DNA from: Spirochaetales bacterium
GTDB lineage: Bacteria > Spirochaetota > Spirochaetia > SZUA-6 > RPPD01
Assembly: GCA_016930675.1 (NCBI GenBank)
Contig: JAFGGG010000010.1
Span: 38,954 to 102,953 of the forward strand
DNA: 64,000 nucleotides
Direction of reading: 5' to 3'
The translations under genes and the position numbers were made by a program. This document shows positions 43,852 to 52,857 of this stretch, in pieces; position 1 is the first letter of the stretch, and each line of letters begins with the position of its first letter. The notes under the pieces are model-generated. The model was not told where the DNA came from and did no database searches. It saw only the letters and a program-made list of their open reading frames with translations.

Positions 43852-44424
43852 CTAATAAAACCGGTGATTGCCCAAGAAGAACACGATTATGAAAACCAGA
43901 GCCACATGCTCTTTAAGACGGGCTATGGTGCGGGAATACATCATTTTTAAACTGGCCTCGCTTTTTCCCATAATCAGGGCGATCTCTTTATAGGGAAGCT
44001 CCTGCCACACTCGCATAATGATGATGTCCCGCTGTTCCACGGGCAAATCTTTCAGCACAGCGTGTATCTGTTCCAGCCGTACTTTATTCTCCACATCAAC
44101 CTCTACATCCTCTTCACTGGCCAGATCCCAGATGTCATGCACGCTTACCATGTTGCGTTTGGTTCTATAGTGGTCAATCACCAGATTGCGCGCGATTTGA
44201 TACAGCCAGGCACTCATCGTGCCCCGGGAGGGATCGAAGCGACCTCTGTTTTCAAACGCCTTTAAGAAGGTATGACTGGTCAGATCCTCTGCGGTTTCCC
44301 TGTGGTAGGTTTTATAGTAGATGAATTTGTAAATCCGCTCGGCAAAGCTGTCATACACTTCGGAAAACCATTGTTCCTCTGTCTTAAGAGCAGTGTCCGC
44401 TTTGGCTGTAACTTGACTCCGCAT
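43852..44424 (-). CDS. ECF-type RNA polymerase sigma factor
   Basis: A 190-residue sigma factor. Region 2: FAERIYKFIYYKTYHRETAEDLTSHTFLKAFE and WLYQIARNLVIDHYRTKR; region 4: LPVEQRDIIIMRVWQELPYKEIALIMGKSEASLKMMYSRTIARLKEH. A hydrophobic extension (VALVFIIVFFLGN) at the C-terminus is unusual and could tether it to the membrane. GAGG precedes the ATG. It is the first gene of the unit with the vWA protein. The 295-bp gap upstream to 44720 contains AT-rich sequence with no gene and no promoter I can call firmly. Confidence 0.93.
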   Translation of the reverse strand: MRSQVTAKADTALKTEEQWFSEVYDSFAERIYKFIYYKTYHRETAEDLTSHTFLKAFENRGRFDPSRGTMSAWLYQIARNLVIDHYRTKRNMVSVHDIWDLASEEDVEVDVENKVRLEQIHAVLKDLPVEQRDIIIMRVWQELPYKEIALIMGKSEASLKMMYSRTIARLKEHVALVFIIVFFLGNHRFY

Positions 44425-44719
44425 AATCTTGATTCCTCACTTGGTTAAAGGTTTATCCGTCACACACGCTGCTATCATTGTATACGATATTCCGGACGTA
44501 TAGTAACAGAAATCCGTTAAAGAGCAATCAGTACCCCACACTCCATCCGGATTGTTTTTCTTCTTTTATATCTTGACTTCTCTGTGTTTTTAAATAAAGT
44601 ATAGTGGAATTGTAAGAAAATGGCTATATACTATTATTGCGGTAAAGCGCAATAAAATCGATCTTACATAAAAAGCACAATGAGTAATTGTAAATATTAA
44701 ATCAGAGAGGTAACCATTA

Positions 44720-45613
44720 ATGAAAAGATTAATAATAAGCTGCATATTGATATGCGCAATAGTTTTTCCACTGCTTGCGGTGGAATATCCGGAGGGCAGC
44801 CCTCGGTTTTCATCCACATCAGGGGATAAGGTTCTTTTTCGCTATAAGTTTACGGCAGGCCAAAAAGTAACTATTGAGATGTCGATGGATATGTATATTA
44901 AAACGGTATCGGAGATGGGCGAAATGGAGATGCCCTTCACCATGACCTTTGAAGCATATTACACGGTGAATAAGGTCACCGGAGAGGGAAACGCGCGGGC
45001 TGTATTGATAATATCACGAATGACTATGAAGGCAGAAGGACTGCTTGATATCTACTATGATTCCGCAGATCCGGAGACCGCTTCTAATCCGCAGTTTCAG
45101 CAGGCAAATCTAATGATTAATGTCCCGATTCCCATCGAGATTTCTCCTTTGGGAGAACTTGTGGATTTTGATACCAATCCTCTTATAGAAGCCGCCAAAA
45201 AGCTGGGTACTCAGATGGATCCGGAAAGTATTGAGCAGCAGTTGCAAGAACTTACTAAAAGTTCGTTTGTGCAGCTCAGTCCGAATCCGCTTAAAGCAGG
45301 TGATATCTATGATGCGGGGACGATCTCATCATCTTTTGGGCAGATGAGTTCCATGGAAGCAATTGTAAAATATCAGGTTATAGCCATATCGGGCGATAAA
45401 AAACAGGCGATTTTAAAGCCCGTAGTTACTTTTTCTTTTCCCGGAGTGACTTTAAAGCGCAGCGATTTTCAGGGTTGGATTCTGTTTGATCTTGAAAAAG
45501 GAAATATCGTGGAATCGTACGGCAAGCAGCTTTTGGAGATAGAAACCGTGGAAGGCGGAAAAACCAGCAGTGTATTAATGGATATGATTGTTGTATATAA
45601 ATCGCATTTTTAA
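44720..45613 (+). CDS. exported DUF6263-like protein
   Basis: A 297-residue exported protein with a signal peptide (about 1-20), no clear lipobox Cys at the cleavage site. The mature part is beta-rich and fits the DUF6263 pattern: YKFTAGQKVTIEMSMDM, NKVTGEGNARAVLIISRMTM, then the central ISPLGELVDFD and the GWILFDLEKGNIVES strand. Function unknown. AGAGGT precedes the ATG. It converges on mrfB. Confidence 0.7.
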   Translation: MKRLIISCILICAIVFPLLAVEYPEGSPRFSSTSGDKVLFRYKFTAGQKVTIEMSMDMYIKTVSEMGEMEMPFTMTFEAYYTVNKVTGEGNARAVLIISRMTMKAEGLLDIYYDSADPETASNPQFQQANLMINVPIPIEISPLGELVDFDTNPLIEAAKKLGTQMDPESIEQQLQELTKSSFVQLSPNPLKAGDIYDAGTISSSFGQMSSMEAIVKYQVIAISGDKKQAILKPVVTFSFPGVTLKRSDFQGWILFDLEKGNIVESYGKQLLEIETVEGGKTSSVLMDMIVVYKSHF

Positions 45614-45620
45614 ATTGCAG

Positions 45621-46835
45621 TTAATCCGTCCCATTGCTGATACCTGAGTGTGAAATTTTTTGTCTTAAGCGCCGAGAGCGGTGCTGTAAAGCTCTGCGGA
45701 GCTGTACCGGGTGGGGAACCGCATTAGCAAGCAGGTCCTCCGTTATGGAGAGTGCTTTTCCATACTGTCGTTTTTTGTGTTCCCAGTATTTGGCCAGTTC
45801 CAGACCCGCGGATGTATTTTTGCCGCGATTATAAAGTTGCTGCCAGATTTTTAAGGCCTCTTCCCATCTGCCGTTCGCCTTATAGTGCATGCTCAAGATG
45901 TGAGCACAGCGGGGGTCATCTTTGGCAGCTGCTTTTTCAAGCAGAGCTTCGGCCTGTGGATGCTTAAGCGCCAACAGCATTCTACCCAAAGCAGAACTGT
46001 CTATGTCTTGAGTGCCAAGAGGATATTCAAAAATGGTCTGCAGTTTATAGTAAAGATGAATAAGGGAGAGAATATCCTGTTTGTTGTGAGTAAAAATCAG
46101 CTTAAGGTGCGCCGGATTAGCTGTGCGTAAATATTCAAAATACAGGGCCGGTACTTCCTGTCCCGGCACATCCTGCTTGCGTATGATATCGAGAACCTGC
46201 TCTTCAACTTGGTGCAAACTGCAGTGACCGATAAGCGGCTTCCATAAACGCCTTGCCGTAAAGAGCAGGTCCAGCTGGTTGGGCAGGTTTTTTTGCATGC
46301 CGTGCATTATATACCTGGTCTGCAAAATATGTCGATCAAAAGCGCTGCCGTTGTATGAGACATATAGATAATCGTCGCGGAGTTTCGGTGAAAGCAAAGA
46401 GAGAAACTCCGGCTCACCCGGGAAATCGGCTAAAAAGTACTGTTCAAAAAGCAGGTGGTCGTTTTTGATCCGGCCCAGACCCAAAAGAAAGACAACGTTA
46501 CCTGCGCCGCCTGATAAGCCTGTGGTTTCGGTATCATAGAAACAGAGTTCGGATCTAATCTTATGGGTTTTTTCGAAAAACAAAGGTTCAGGTCGTAGAT
46601 CTTTATAGGGATTGGGGAGCGTAAGCGAGCGGGAATATACAAATTCGTGAAGCTGTTTCCACCCCGCCAGTTTAAGTGAATCCACACGATCCGGCTTGTT
46701 TTTATCCGGTTGCCGTGCTTTTCCCGGCAGGGAAGTTTTTTGCCGTGCGCCGCTCAATGTGGATGCAACTTGTGTAAAACGCTTAAAACGTTCGTAAAGC
46801 CCCGGGCCAGATTTCACTTCCTTTCCTTTAACCAA
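45621..46835 (-). CDS. mrfB: MrfB-like DEDD exonuclease (YprB family)
   Basis: A 404-residue RNase H-like exonuclease. The DEDD residues appear in FYDTETTGLSGG, YVSYNGSAFDRHILQTRY and HNKQDILSL. A TPR-like helical C-terminus (about 290-400, for example ALKHPQAEALLEKAA) follows. In Bacillus subtilis the homologous mrfAB pair repairs mitomycin C damage independently of UvrABC, with MrfB as the nuclease. Here the gene overlaps mrfA by 22 bp, the same arrangement, so I assign the same role. Residues 1-70 form a basic, low-complexity N-terminus. Confidence 0.88.
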   Translation of the reverse strand: MVKGKEVKSGPGLYERFKRFTQVASTLSGARQKTSLPGKARQPDKNKPDRVDSLKLAGWKQLHEFVYSRSLTLPNPYKDLRPEPLFFEKTHKIRSELCFYDTETTGLSGGAGNVVFLLGLGRIKNDHLLFEQYFLADFPGEPEFLSLLSPKLRDDYLYVSYNGSAFDRHILQTRYIMHGMQKNLPNQLDLLFTARRLWKPLIGHCSLHQVEEQVLDIIRKQDVPGQEVPALYFEYLRTANPAHLKLIFTHNKQDILSLIHLYYKLQTIFEYPLGTQDIDSSALGRMLLALKHPQAEALLEKAAAKDDPRCAHILSMHYKANGRWEEALKIWQQLYNRGKNTSAGLELAKYWEHKKRQYGKALSITEDLLANAVPHPVQLRRALQHRSRRLRQKISHSGISNGTD

Positions 46836-49126
46836 ACCGTTAAAAAAGTATGCAAAGCTTGTTTGGCGTCAATTTTATAGTCGGCCGTCTCCTCCACGGC
46901 TCCGATGCAGGAAGGGCAGCCTGTTTTACAAACGCACAGCTCAATTCTCTCCAAGGCAGCTTGGAAAATACTGTCCGCGTGTTCCGTAAAGCCCTCGGAA
47001 AGACCGGTACCTCCCGGATACGAATCGTAGATATAAAAGCAGGGACAAGCAAAATGGGTGTCCTTTAACCTTTCCGCGATGCCGATATCACGGGGATCGC
47101 AGAGCAGAAATACGGGCGCCACATTCTTTATCAGATAGCCCAGCCGGGCGATAACGGGGATTTTTTCCGTATCCGCTAAATCGCGGAAAGCACTGCCCGC
47201 AGGTGTGTTCTCCGCGAAAAGTACCACAACACTGCGCGTATGCATTTCTTCTTCCGGCAGGTGAATGTCGCCGTACCCGATATTTTCATGGGTATTGAAT
47301 TTTAGTTTTTTAAATTTAGCCGTCTGGGTACGGACCAAAATATCGCCGACTACAAGCGCACTATTGGCTTTATGATAACGCTTGTCCTCATGCAGCAGCT
47401 TGATATCGGTTTTAACAATAGAATCGGTATAGTAATTGGCGTCCGTCTCTTCCACATAACAGCGCTTATTATCAATATCCAGCGAAGTAACCACATACTG
47501 CTCCCCCCGGTGCATGTAGATGGCGTTATCAAACAGGAGCTCTTTGGCTGACGGTCTGTCCATCTCTCCGATTACTTCATGTTTGCCTTTTGTGGTATTG
47601 ATAATAACCACATTCTCCGCAGTGGCGCTGCGCAGAGAGATCTGTTCGGCGGGATAGGAGCGGTCGGCCCAGTAATAGCTGTGCGCGCTGCGGCGCACCA
47701 CTCCGTTTTCCTCAAGATAGTCCAGGAGTTCAGTGACGGGACCGGGAAATCCTTCGGACTGCTTGAAAGGGAGTTCAAATACAGCGCACTTGAGATGATC
47801 AAGCAGGATATACATGTTGTCGGCGTTTATCCACCCTGATTCGGGAGATTTTTCCAAAAAATATTCAGGGTGGTTGATAATATACTGGTTCAAGGGTGAG
47901 GCGCTGGCAATAATTACCGCCAAAGACACGGTCGCGCTCCTGCCGGCGCGGCCGGCCTGCTGCCAGGATGAGGCGATGCTGCCGGGAAAACCCGCGAGAA
48001 TCGCCGCGTCCAGACCTCCGATATCGATACCCAGTTCCAGCGCGTTTGTGGATACAACACCCTGTACCGTGCCTTTTCTCAAACCTTGTTCAATGGTGCG
48101 CCGTTCGTTGGGAAGATATCCGCCGCGGTAAGGTTCCACGCGGATACGCCGGTTGTCGGTGTATACATTGGCCAGCGATTTGTTTATGTACGAGGCGATG
48201 AGTTCGGTGCGCACGCGGGAACGGGCGAACACAATGGTTTTGATGCCGGCCTTTAAAAACAATGCGGCCAGTTTTTGGGCCTCATGTACCACTCCGCGCC
48301 GGATTCCCTGTACGGGATCGACGAGAGGCGGATTATAAAAAATCAGGTGTTTGCTGCCGCTGGGGGCACCATTTTTATCGACAAGTTCAGCCTGCTCTTC
48401 GATCACGGCCTGCGAAAGCTCCAGCGGATTACCGATGGTCGCGGAACAGCAGATAAAAAGCGGTTTTGAATTGTAAAAGCGCAGGATCCGCTTGAGCCGG
48501 CGCATAAGATTGGTCATGTGGGAACCGAAAACACCGCGGTAGGTGTGAACTTCGTCGATTACAACGAAGCGCAGGTTCTGTAGAAATTTTATCCACTTGG
48601 GATGGTTGGGTAGAATCCCCGCATGTAACATATCGGGATTGGAGATCACGATACGACCGGCGTTTCTCGCCGATACCCGGACAGAACTGGGTGTATCTCC
48701 GTCATATGTGTATATTTTAACGGGTATATCTTGACTTAAGACTACCTCATTCAGTTCCGCCTGCTGGTCCTGAGACAGGGCCTTAGTGGGAAACAGATAA
48801 AGCGCTTTGGCGGCCGGATCCTCAAGCAGGGTTTGCAGTATGGGCAGGTTGTAACATAATGTTTTTCCCGACGCGGTCGGAGTTACCACGGTAATGTTTT
48901 TGCCGGCGCGTACATGCTGATAACACAGAGCCTGATGTGTATAGAGCCTGGTAATACCCCTTTTTTTAATGGCCGCGGATAGAGCAGGGTGCAGTCCGGG
49001 AGGAAGATCGGCATAGTCGCCCCGGCGTGCGGCAATCTTCTCCCAGCGGGTAACAGAGGAGAGGAAACTTTTATCTCTTTCCAAGTGACTAATGAGCTGT
49101 TCGATATCCTGGCTTTTGTCCGTCAT
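46814..49126 (-). CDS. mrfA: MrfA-like DEAD/DEAH helicase (YprA family)
   Basis: A 770-residue superfamily 2 helicase. Walker A is PTASGKTLCYNLP, the DExH box is VIDEVHTYRGVFGSH, and motif VI is QAGRAGRS. The C-terminal DUF1998-type domain holds the four-cysteine cluster CVCKTGCPSC. I start it at the ATG at 49126 (AAAGGA 4 bp before) because an upstream in-frame GTG lies inside a hairpin. With mrfB it forms a repair helicase-nuclease pair. Confidence 0.92.
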   Translation of the reverse strand: MTDKSQDIEQLISHLERDKSFLSSVTRWEKIAARRGDYADLPPGLHPALSAAIKKRGITRLYTHQALCYQHVRAGKNITVVTPTASGKTLCYNLPILQTLLEDPAAKALYLFPTKALSQDQQAELNEVVLSQDIPVKIYTYDGDTPSSVRVSARNAGRIVISNPDMLHAGILPNHPKWIKFLQNLRFVVIDEVHTYRGVFGSHMTNLMRRLKRILRFYNSKPLFICCSATIGNPLELSQAVIEEQAELVDKNGAPSGSKHLIFYNPPLVDPVQGIRRGVVHEAQKLAALFLKAGIKTIVFARSRVRTELIASYINKSLANVYTDNRRIRVEPYRGGYLPNERRTIEQGLRKGTVQGVVSTNALELGIDIGGLDAAILAGFPGSIASSWQQAGRAGRSATVSLAVIIASASPLNQYIINHPEYFLEKSPESGWINADNMYILLDHLKCAVFELPFKQSEGFPGPVTELLDYLEENGVVRRSAHSYYWADRSYPAEQISLRSATAENVVIINTTKGKHEVIGEMDRPSAKELLFDNAIYMHRGEQYVVTSLDIDNKRCYVEETDANYYTDSIVKTDIKLLHEDKRYHKANSALVVGDILVRTQTAKFKKLKFNTHENIGYGDIHLPEEEMHTRSVVVLFAENTPAGSAFRDLADTEKIPVIARLGYLIKNVAPVFLLCDPRDIGIAERLKDTHFACPCFYIYDSYPGGTGLSEGFTEHADSIFQAALERIELCVCKTGCPSCIGAVEETADYKIDAKQALHTFLTVWLKERK

Positions 49127-49142
49127 GTCGTCCTTTACTCCA

Positions 49143-49199
49143 GAAAAAGCCGCCACTTATAATGGTGGTTTAAAAATGCAAAACAAGTGGCGGCTTTTT
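49143..49199. other. two mutually exclusive hairpins in the mrfA leader
   Basis: AAAAAGCCGCCACTT (49144-49158) and AAGTGGCGGCTTTTT (49185-49199) are a perfect 15-bp inverted repeat. An inner CCAC...GTGG stem competes for the same strand. Each outer arm carries a T-run on one strand, so it can act as a bidirectional terminator. It lies 18 bp before the mrfA start and in the divergent gap with the GH3 gene. Confidence 0.55.
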
Positions 49200-49320
49200 A
49201 TCCCACACTGCACCCCTATGGGGTGCTCCCCGACATAGTTGATTTTACGCAGTTTAAGCGGGGTGTTCAAGAGGTTAACTGCTAAAAAGCTGCCGTGCCA
49301 AAACGTTTATAAGCGTTTAG

Positions 49321-49338
49321 AATGAAATCGGTTTCATT
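49321..49338. promoter_or_regulatory. LacI-family operator upstream of the GH3 gene
   Basis: AATGAAATCGGTTTCATT is an 18-bp palindrome with one mismatch and the central CG typical of LacI-family operators. It overlaps a TTGACT -35-like element (49337-49342). A second imperfect repeat, AAACG...CGTTT, lies just upstream (about 49302-49319). No LacI-type gene is in the window. Confidence 0.6.
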
Positions 49339-49426
49339 GACTTATAATTATTGTATTTTTCTTATATTATTAAACTCCCCCGGGTAGTGATGTCCGTCGG
49401 CAACCAGATTGAGGAGGAAGGTTACT

Positions 49427-52201
49427 ATGTGTGCAAAAGAATTCAAAGCAGGTTTATGTTTCTTGATGATAAGTGCGGTGCTGTTGTTATTGGCGGCTTG
49501 TGAGCCTTATGATCCGACCGAGCAGGGAACGGATATTACTCTGGATAGGTTTCCCGTGCTTTTGGCGGAAAACGCTACCATTGCTGTTGACGGTGATTTA
49601 GGGGACTGGCCCCGGCTGATTCCCGTGTTTCTTGAGAGCGATTCTCAGGTGGTTATGGGCTCCAGGGACCAGACACAAAATTACTCAGGGGAGGTTCGCT
49701 TATTTTTTGACAAGCAGAACTGTTATATTGCGGCGGATATTGTTGATACCACTCCTTTTACCAACATACACAGGCAGGATGCTATCTGGCAGGGTGACAG
49801 TCTTGAAATCTATCTCGGTTTTCATGAGGAAGAACACAGATCGTTCGATGAAGATGATTTTCAGCTGGGAATTTCACTTGTGCAGAACAATCAGACCGTC
49901 TGGGACTGGCCAAAAGGGCAGGAGGTGACTGAACGGGAACTAGTGGTGAAAAAGAGTGAAAAGGGCTGTCTTTTGGAAGCTAAAATACCACTCACGCATT
50001 TCGGTGATTTTTCTCTTCATGCCGGCGAGTCCCTTTGGATTGATTTCGGAATAAATAATGCGGTAAATCCCCAAGGCGATCGTACCGGGCAGATGATCTG
50101 GTACGGAAATAAGGATAACTATAAGCAGCCGAACTCATGGTGCAGAGCCGTACTGGTAGAGGATTTTAGTACGGTGCAGCATCCCGTTGTGACAGGTTCG
50201 GCCATAATGGATCCGGATAAAAGCTATAAAACGCATATCTCCTATAAGGGTGAAAAGTGGATGGGAAGCGTTACGGTTAACAATCAAAGCTGGGAAACCG
50301 ACGGCTGGGGAAGTATAATCATTTCCACGCTTGATGAGGAAAACGCGCTGCTCTGGTTGAAAGTTAACGAGACCGTTTATTTCAAACGGATATTTGGTAA
50401 TCAGCAGCAGTTAAGAGAGTTTTATAAAACAGCTGCAAAACAGAAGACAACACTACCTCCGGTTCCGGATGATGCGCCCTATAAAGATCCCAAGCTGACC
50501 ATCGAGCAAAGAGTGGAAAACCTTTTATCGTATATGAGCCTGGAAGAAAAAATCGGTCAGATGACGCAGATCGACAAAAGCTATCTGATTTACCCTGAAG
50601 ACCTGGCCGAGTACGCGATCGGTTCTTTATTGAGCGGCGGAGGGTCGGCACCGGCCAGTAACAACCCCAAGGCATGGCTTGCCATGTATAACGCATATCA
50701 GGAAGCGGCTTTAAAATCCAGACTGGGCATTCCTCTTATCTATGGGATCGATGCAGTGCACGGACACAATAATGTTAAAGGGGCAACCATTTTCCCCCAT
50801 CACATCGGACTCGGAGCCGCGCGTGATCCGGAGCTGGTGGAAAAGGTTGCCCGGATTACTGCCATTGAAGTCAGCGCCACGGGTATTGATTGGACTTTCG
50901 GCCCTTGTATTGCGGTGCCCAGGGATGAGCGTTGGGGAAGGACGTATGAGGGCTTCAGTGAGGATCCCGAATTGACCGCGCTTTTGGGCTCGGCCGAGGT
51001 AAGAGGTTTCCAGGGTGCTGATTTAAAGGATTCCACAACCATTTTGGCTGCGGCCAAGCATTTTGCGGGTGACGGAGGAACCGAGGGAGGCAAGGATCAG
51101 GGGAATGTGATTCTTAATGAAGCTGAATTTAGGGAGATCCACCTCAAACCTTATGTAAAAGCGATTGCAGCGGGTGTGGATTCCATAATGATTTCCTTCA
51201 GCAGCTGGAATGGGGAAAAAATGCACAGCAACAAATATCTGATAACGGATGTGCTTAAAAATGAAATGAATTTCGACGGATTAATTCTCTCGGATTGGGC
51301 GGCCGTGTATCAGCTGCCGGGCACAATCAAAGATCAGATAGAGGCTGCTGTTAACGCCGGTATCGATATGGTGATGGTGCCGGATAAATATATGGATTTT
51401 ATCAATAACCTTACGGAGCTGGTAAAAGAAAACAGGGTGTCCCTGGAAAGAATCGATGATGCTGTGAGAAGAATTTTAACCGTGAAATTTAAACTGGGCC
51501 TTTTCGAGACTCCGCTTATGGACGACTCGCTGCTTGATAAAGTAGGCAGTCCGGAACACCGGGAAATAGCCCGTGAGGCTGTGAGAAAGTCATTGGTGCT
51601 TTTAAAGAATCAGGATCTGCTGCCCTTGAGCAAAACAGTAAAGCATGTTCACGTGGCGGGGGCTTTGGCAAAAAATGTGGGAGCCCAGTGCGGCGGCTGG
51701 ACCATCGAATGGCAGGGCGGCTCCGGTTATATTACTACGGGAACAACAGTCTACGACGCGGTGTTGAACACCGTTTCTGCCGAAACAAAAGTGAGTTTTT
51801 CCGGGGATGCGGCCGATCCGGGCGATGCCGATGTTATAATCGTGGTGCTGGGTGAGGTTGCCTACGCGGAAATGAAGGGAGATAAAGACGATCTTTCACT
51901 TTCCAGTTACTCGAAAACCTTAATTGCAAACGCTGAAAAATCAGGCATCCCCTTTGTGGTTATCTTACTGAGCGGAAGACCGCTTATCATTACCGATGAA
52001 ATCGAACTCACTGACGCCTTTATCGCGGCCTGGCTTCCGGGCACCGAAGCGCAGGGGATTGCCGATGTGCTGTTCGGTGATTACAAGCCCACGGGAAAAC
52101 TGTCGTATACCTGGCCCAGAAGCAACTCCCAAATTCCCATTAATAAAGGTGACGGGAAACGTAATCCTTTATTTCCGTTCGGATACGGCTTGAGTTATTA
52201 A
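49427..52201 (+). CDS. GH3 exo-beta-glucosidase lipoprotein with CBM9-like domain
   Basis: A 924-residue exported lipoprotein (LLAAC, Cys25). Residues 45-240 resemble a CBM9/DOMON-type beta-sandwich (DGDLGDWPRL, then FFDKQNCYIAADIVD and WQGDSLEIYLGF). Residues 355-920 are GH3: GIDAVHGHNN, KHFAGDGGTEGGKDQGN and the nucleophile Asp in LILSDWAAV, followed by the second domain ending FPFGYGLSY. This matches glucan 1,4-beta-glucosidases that trim cello- or xylo-oligosaccharides. GAGGAGGAAGG fixes the start at 49427. Regulated by sugar through the LacI-type operator at 49321-49338 (inference). Its stop codon overlaps the stop of the convergent gene. Confidence 0.93.
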   Translation: MCAKEFKAGLCFLMISAVLLLLAACEPYDPTEQGTDITLDRFPVLLAENATIAVDGDLGDWPRLIPVFLESDSQVVMGSRDQTQNYSGEVRLFFDKQNCYIAADIVDTTPFTNIHRQDAIWQGDSLEIYLGFHEEEHRSFDEDDFQLGISLVQNNQTVWDWPKGQEVTERELVVKKSEKGCLLEAKIPLTHFGDFSLHAGESLWIDFGINNAVNPQGDRTGQMIWYGNKDNYKQPNSWCRAVLVEDFSTVQHPVVTGSAIMDPDKSYKTHISYKGEKWMGSVTVNNQSWETDGWGSIIISTLDEENALLWLKVNETVYFKRIFGNQQQLREFYKTAAKQKTTLPPVPDDAPYKDPKLTIEQRVENLLSYMSLEEKIGQMTQIDKSYLIYPEDLAEYAIGSLLSGGGSAPASNNPKAWLAMYNAYQEAALKSRLGIPLIYGIDAVHGHNNVKGATIFPHHIGLGAARDPELVEKVARITAIEVSATGIDWTFGPCIAVPRDERWGRTYEGFSEDPELTALLGSAEVRGFQGADLKDSTTILAAAKHFAGDGGTEGGKDQGNVILNEAEFREIHLKPYVKAIAAGVDSIMISFSSWNGEKMHSNKYLITDVLKNEMNFDGLILSDWAAVYQLPGTIKDQIEAAVNAGIDMVMVPDKYMDFINNLTELVKENRVSLERIDDAVRRILTVKFKLGLFETPLMDDSLLDKVGSPEHREIAREAVRKSLVLLKNQDLLPLSKTVKHVHVAGALAKNVGAQCGGWTIEWQGGSGYITTGTTVYDAVLNTVSAETKVSFSGDAADPGDADVIIVVLGEVAYAEMKGDKDDLSLSSYSKTLIANAEKSGIPFVVILLSGRPLIITDEIELTDAFIAAWLPGTEAQGIADVLFGDYKPTGKLSYTWPRSNSQIPINKGDGKRNPLFPFGYGLSY

Positions 52202-52839
52202 GGCGCGGTAAATCCCAGTATGTCCCAGCTGCAGTAGAACTGTTGCGGGTCTACGTTGAATGTCAGCATAAAGATTGCGCAGTTATCTATGGCGAACAAC
52301 GGCAGCCACTTCCTGTGTCCCAGTGTGCTTTTGATAATCCACTGCATGATCCCCGAATGAGTTACGGCCGCTATATTACGGCTGCCGTTCCGTACAAGGC
52401 AGAAAATTTGTTCCCAAAAAGCCTCGGCTCTTTGTAAAAGGGAACTGCTCGATTCGGCCTCCGGTACTCCGTCCCAGCTTTTCTGTTTGAAGCGCCGCCA
52501 GGCCCGGGGAAACTGTAATTCGGCTTCAACTGCGGTTAATCCTGAGAAAATTCCTGTTTCAAGCTCTAAAAGTTCCGGCAGTTTCGCTATGGACGCTATT
52601 CCGCAGCGGGAGGCTATGATTTCTGCTGTTTCCGCGGCCCGCTTTAGCGGCGAGCAGAGGAGGGTCTGAATGTTTCTGGATTTAAACCACATACCTGTTT
52701 TTTCAGCCTGGATGCGGCCTTGGCCGGAAAGCGGAAAGTCGCGCCTTCCTTTGATAATTTTTTTGCTGCAGCCGTCGCTTTCACCGTGGCGTACAAGATA
52801 GATGTTGCCTTTGCCCTCAAGTTTGCGCAGGTCGACCAT
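52198..52839 (-). CDS. histidine phosphatase (phosphoglycerate mutase superfamily)
   Basis: A 213-residue protein of the histidine phosphatase superfamily. The catalytic LVRHGES is at about 15-21, with the CSPLKRAAETAEI and late AAVTHSGIMQWI elements containing the second Arg and His. Substrate is not evident; CobC-like and broad phosphatases share this form. It lies 18 bp after lon in the same direction (downstream of it), and its TAA overlaps the TAA of the GH3 gene in the palindrome TTAA. Confidence 0.88.
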   Translation of the reverse strand: MVDLRKLEGKGNIYLVRHGESDGCSKKIIKGRRDFPLSGQGRIQAEKTGMWFKSRNIQTLLCSPLKRAAETAEIIASRCGIASIAKLPELLELETGIFSGLTAVEAELQFPRAWRRFKQKSWDGVPEAESSSSLLQRAEAFWEQIFCLVRNGSRNIAAVTHSGIMQWIIKSTLGHRKWLPLFAIDNCAIFMLTFNVDPQQFYCSWDILGFTAP

Positions 52840-52857
52840 TATTTTCTTCTCCGCCCT

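Noticed and set aside
44425..44719. Autoregulated ECF promoter upstream of the sigma-vWA unit
   Set aside because: A GGAATA...CGTAT pair is visible but spacing and bases are too loose to claim.
49321..49345. Sigma54 site near the mrfA/GH3 gap (TGGCACGGCAGCTTTTT on the minus strand, about 49290)
   Set aside because: The -12 element TTGC is absent at the required distance.
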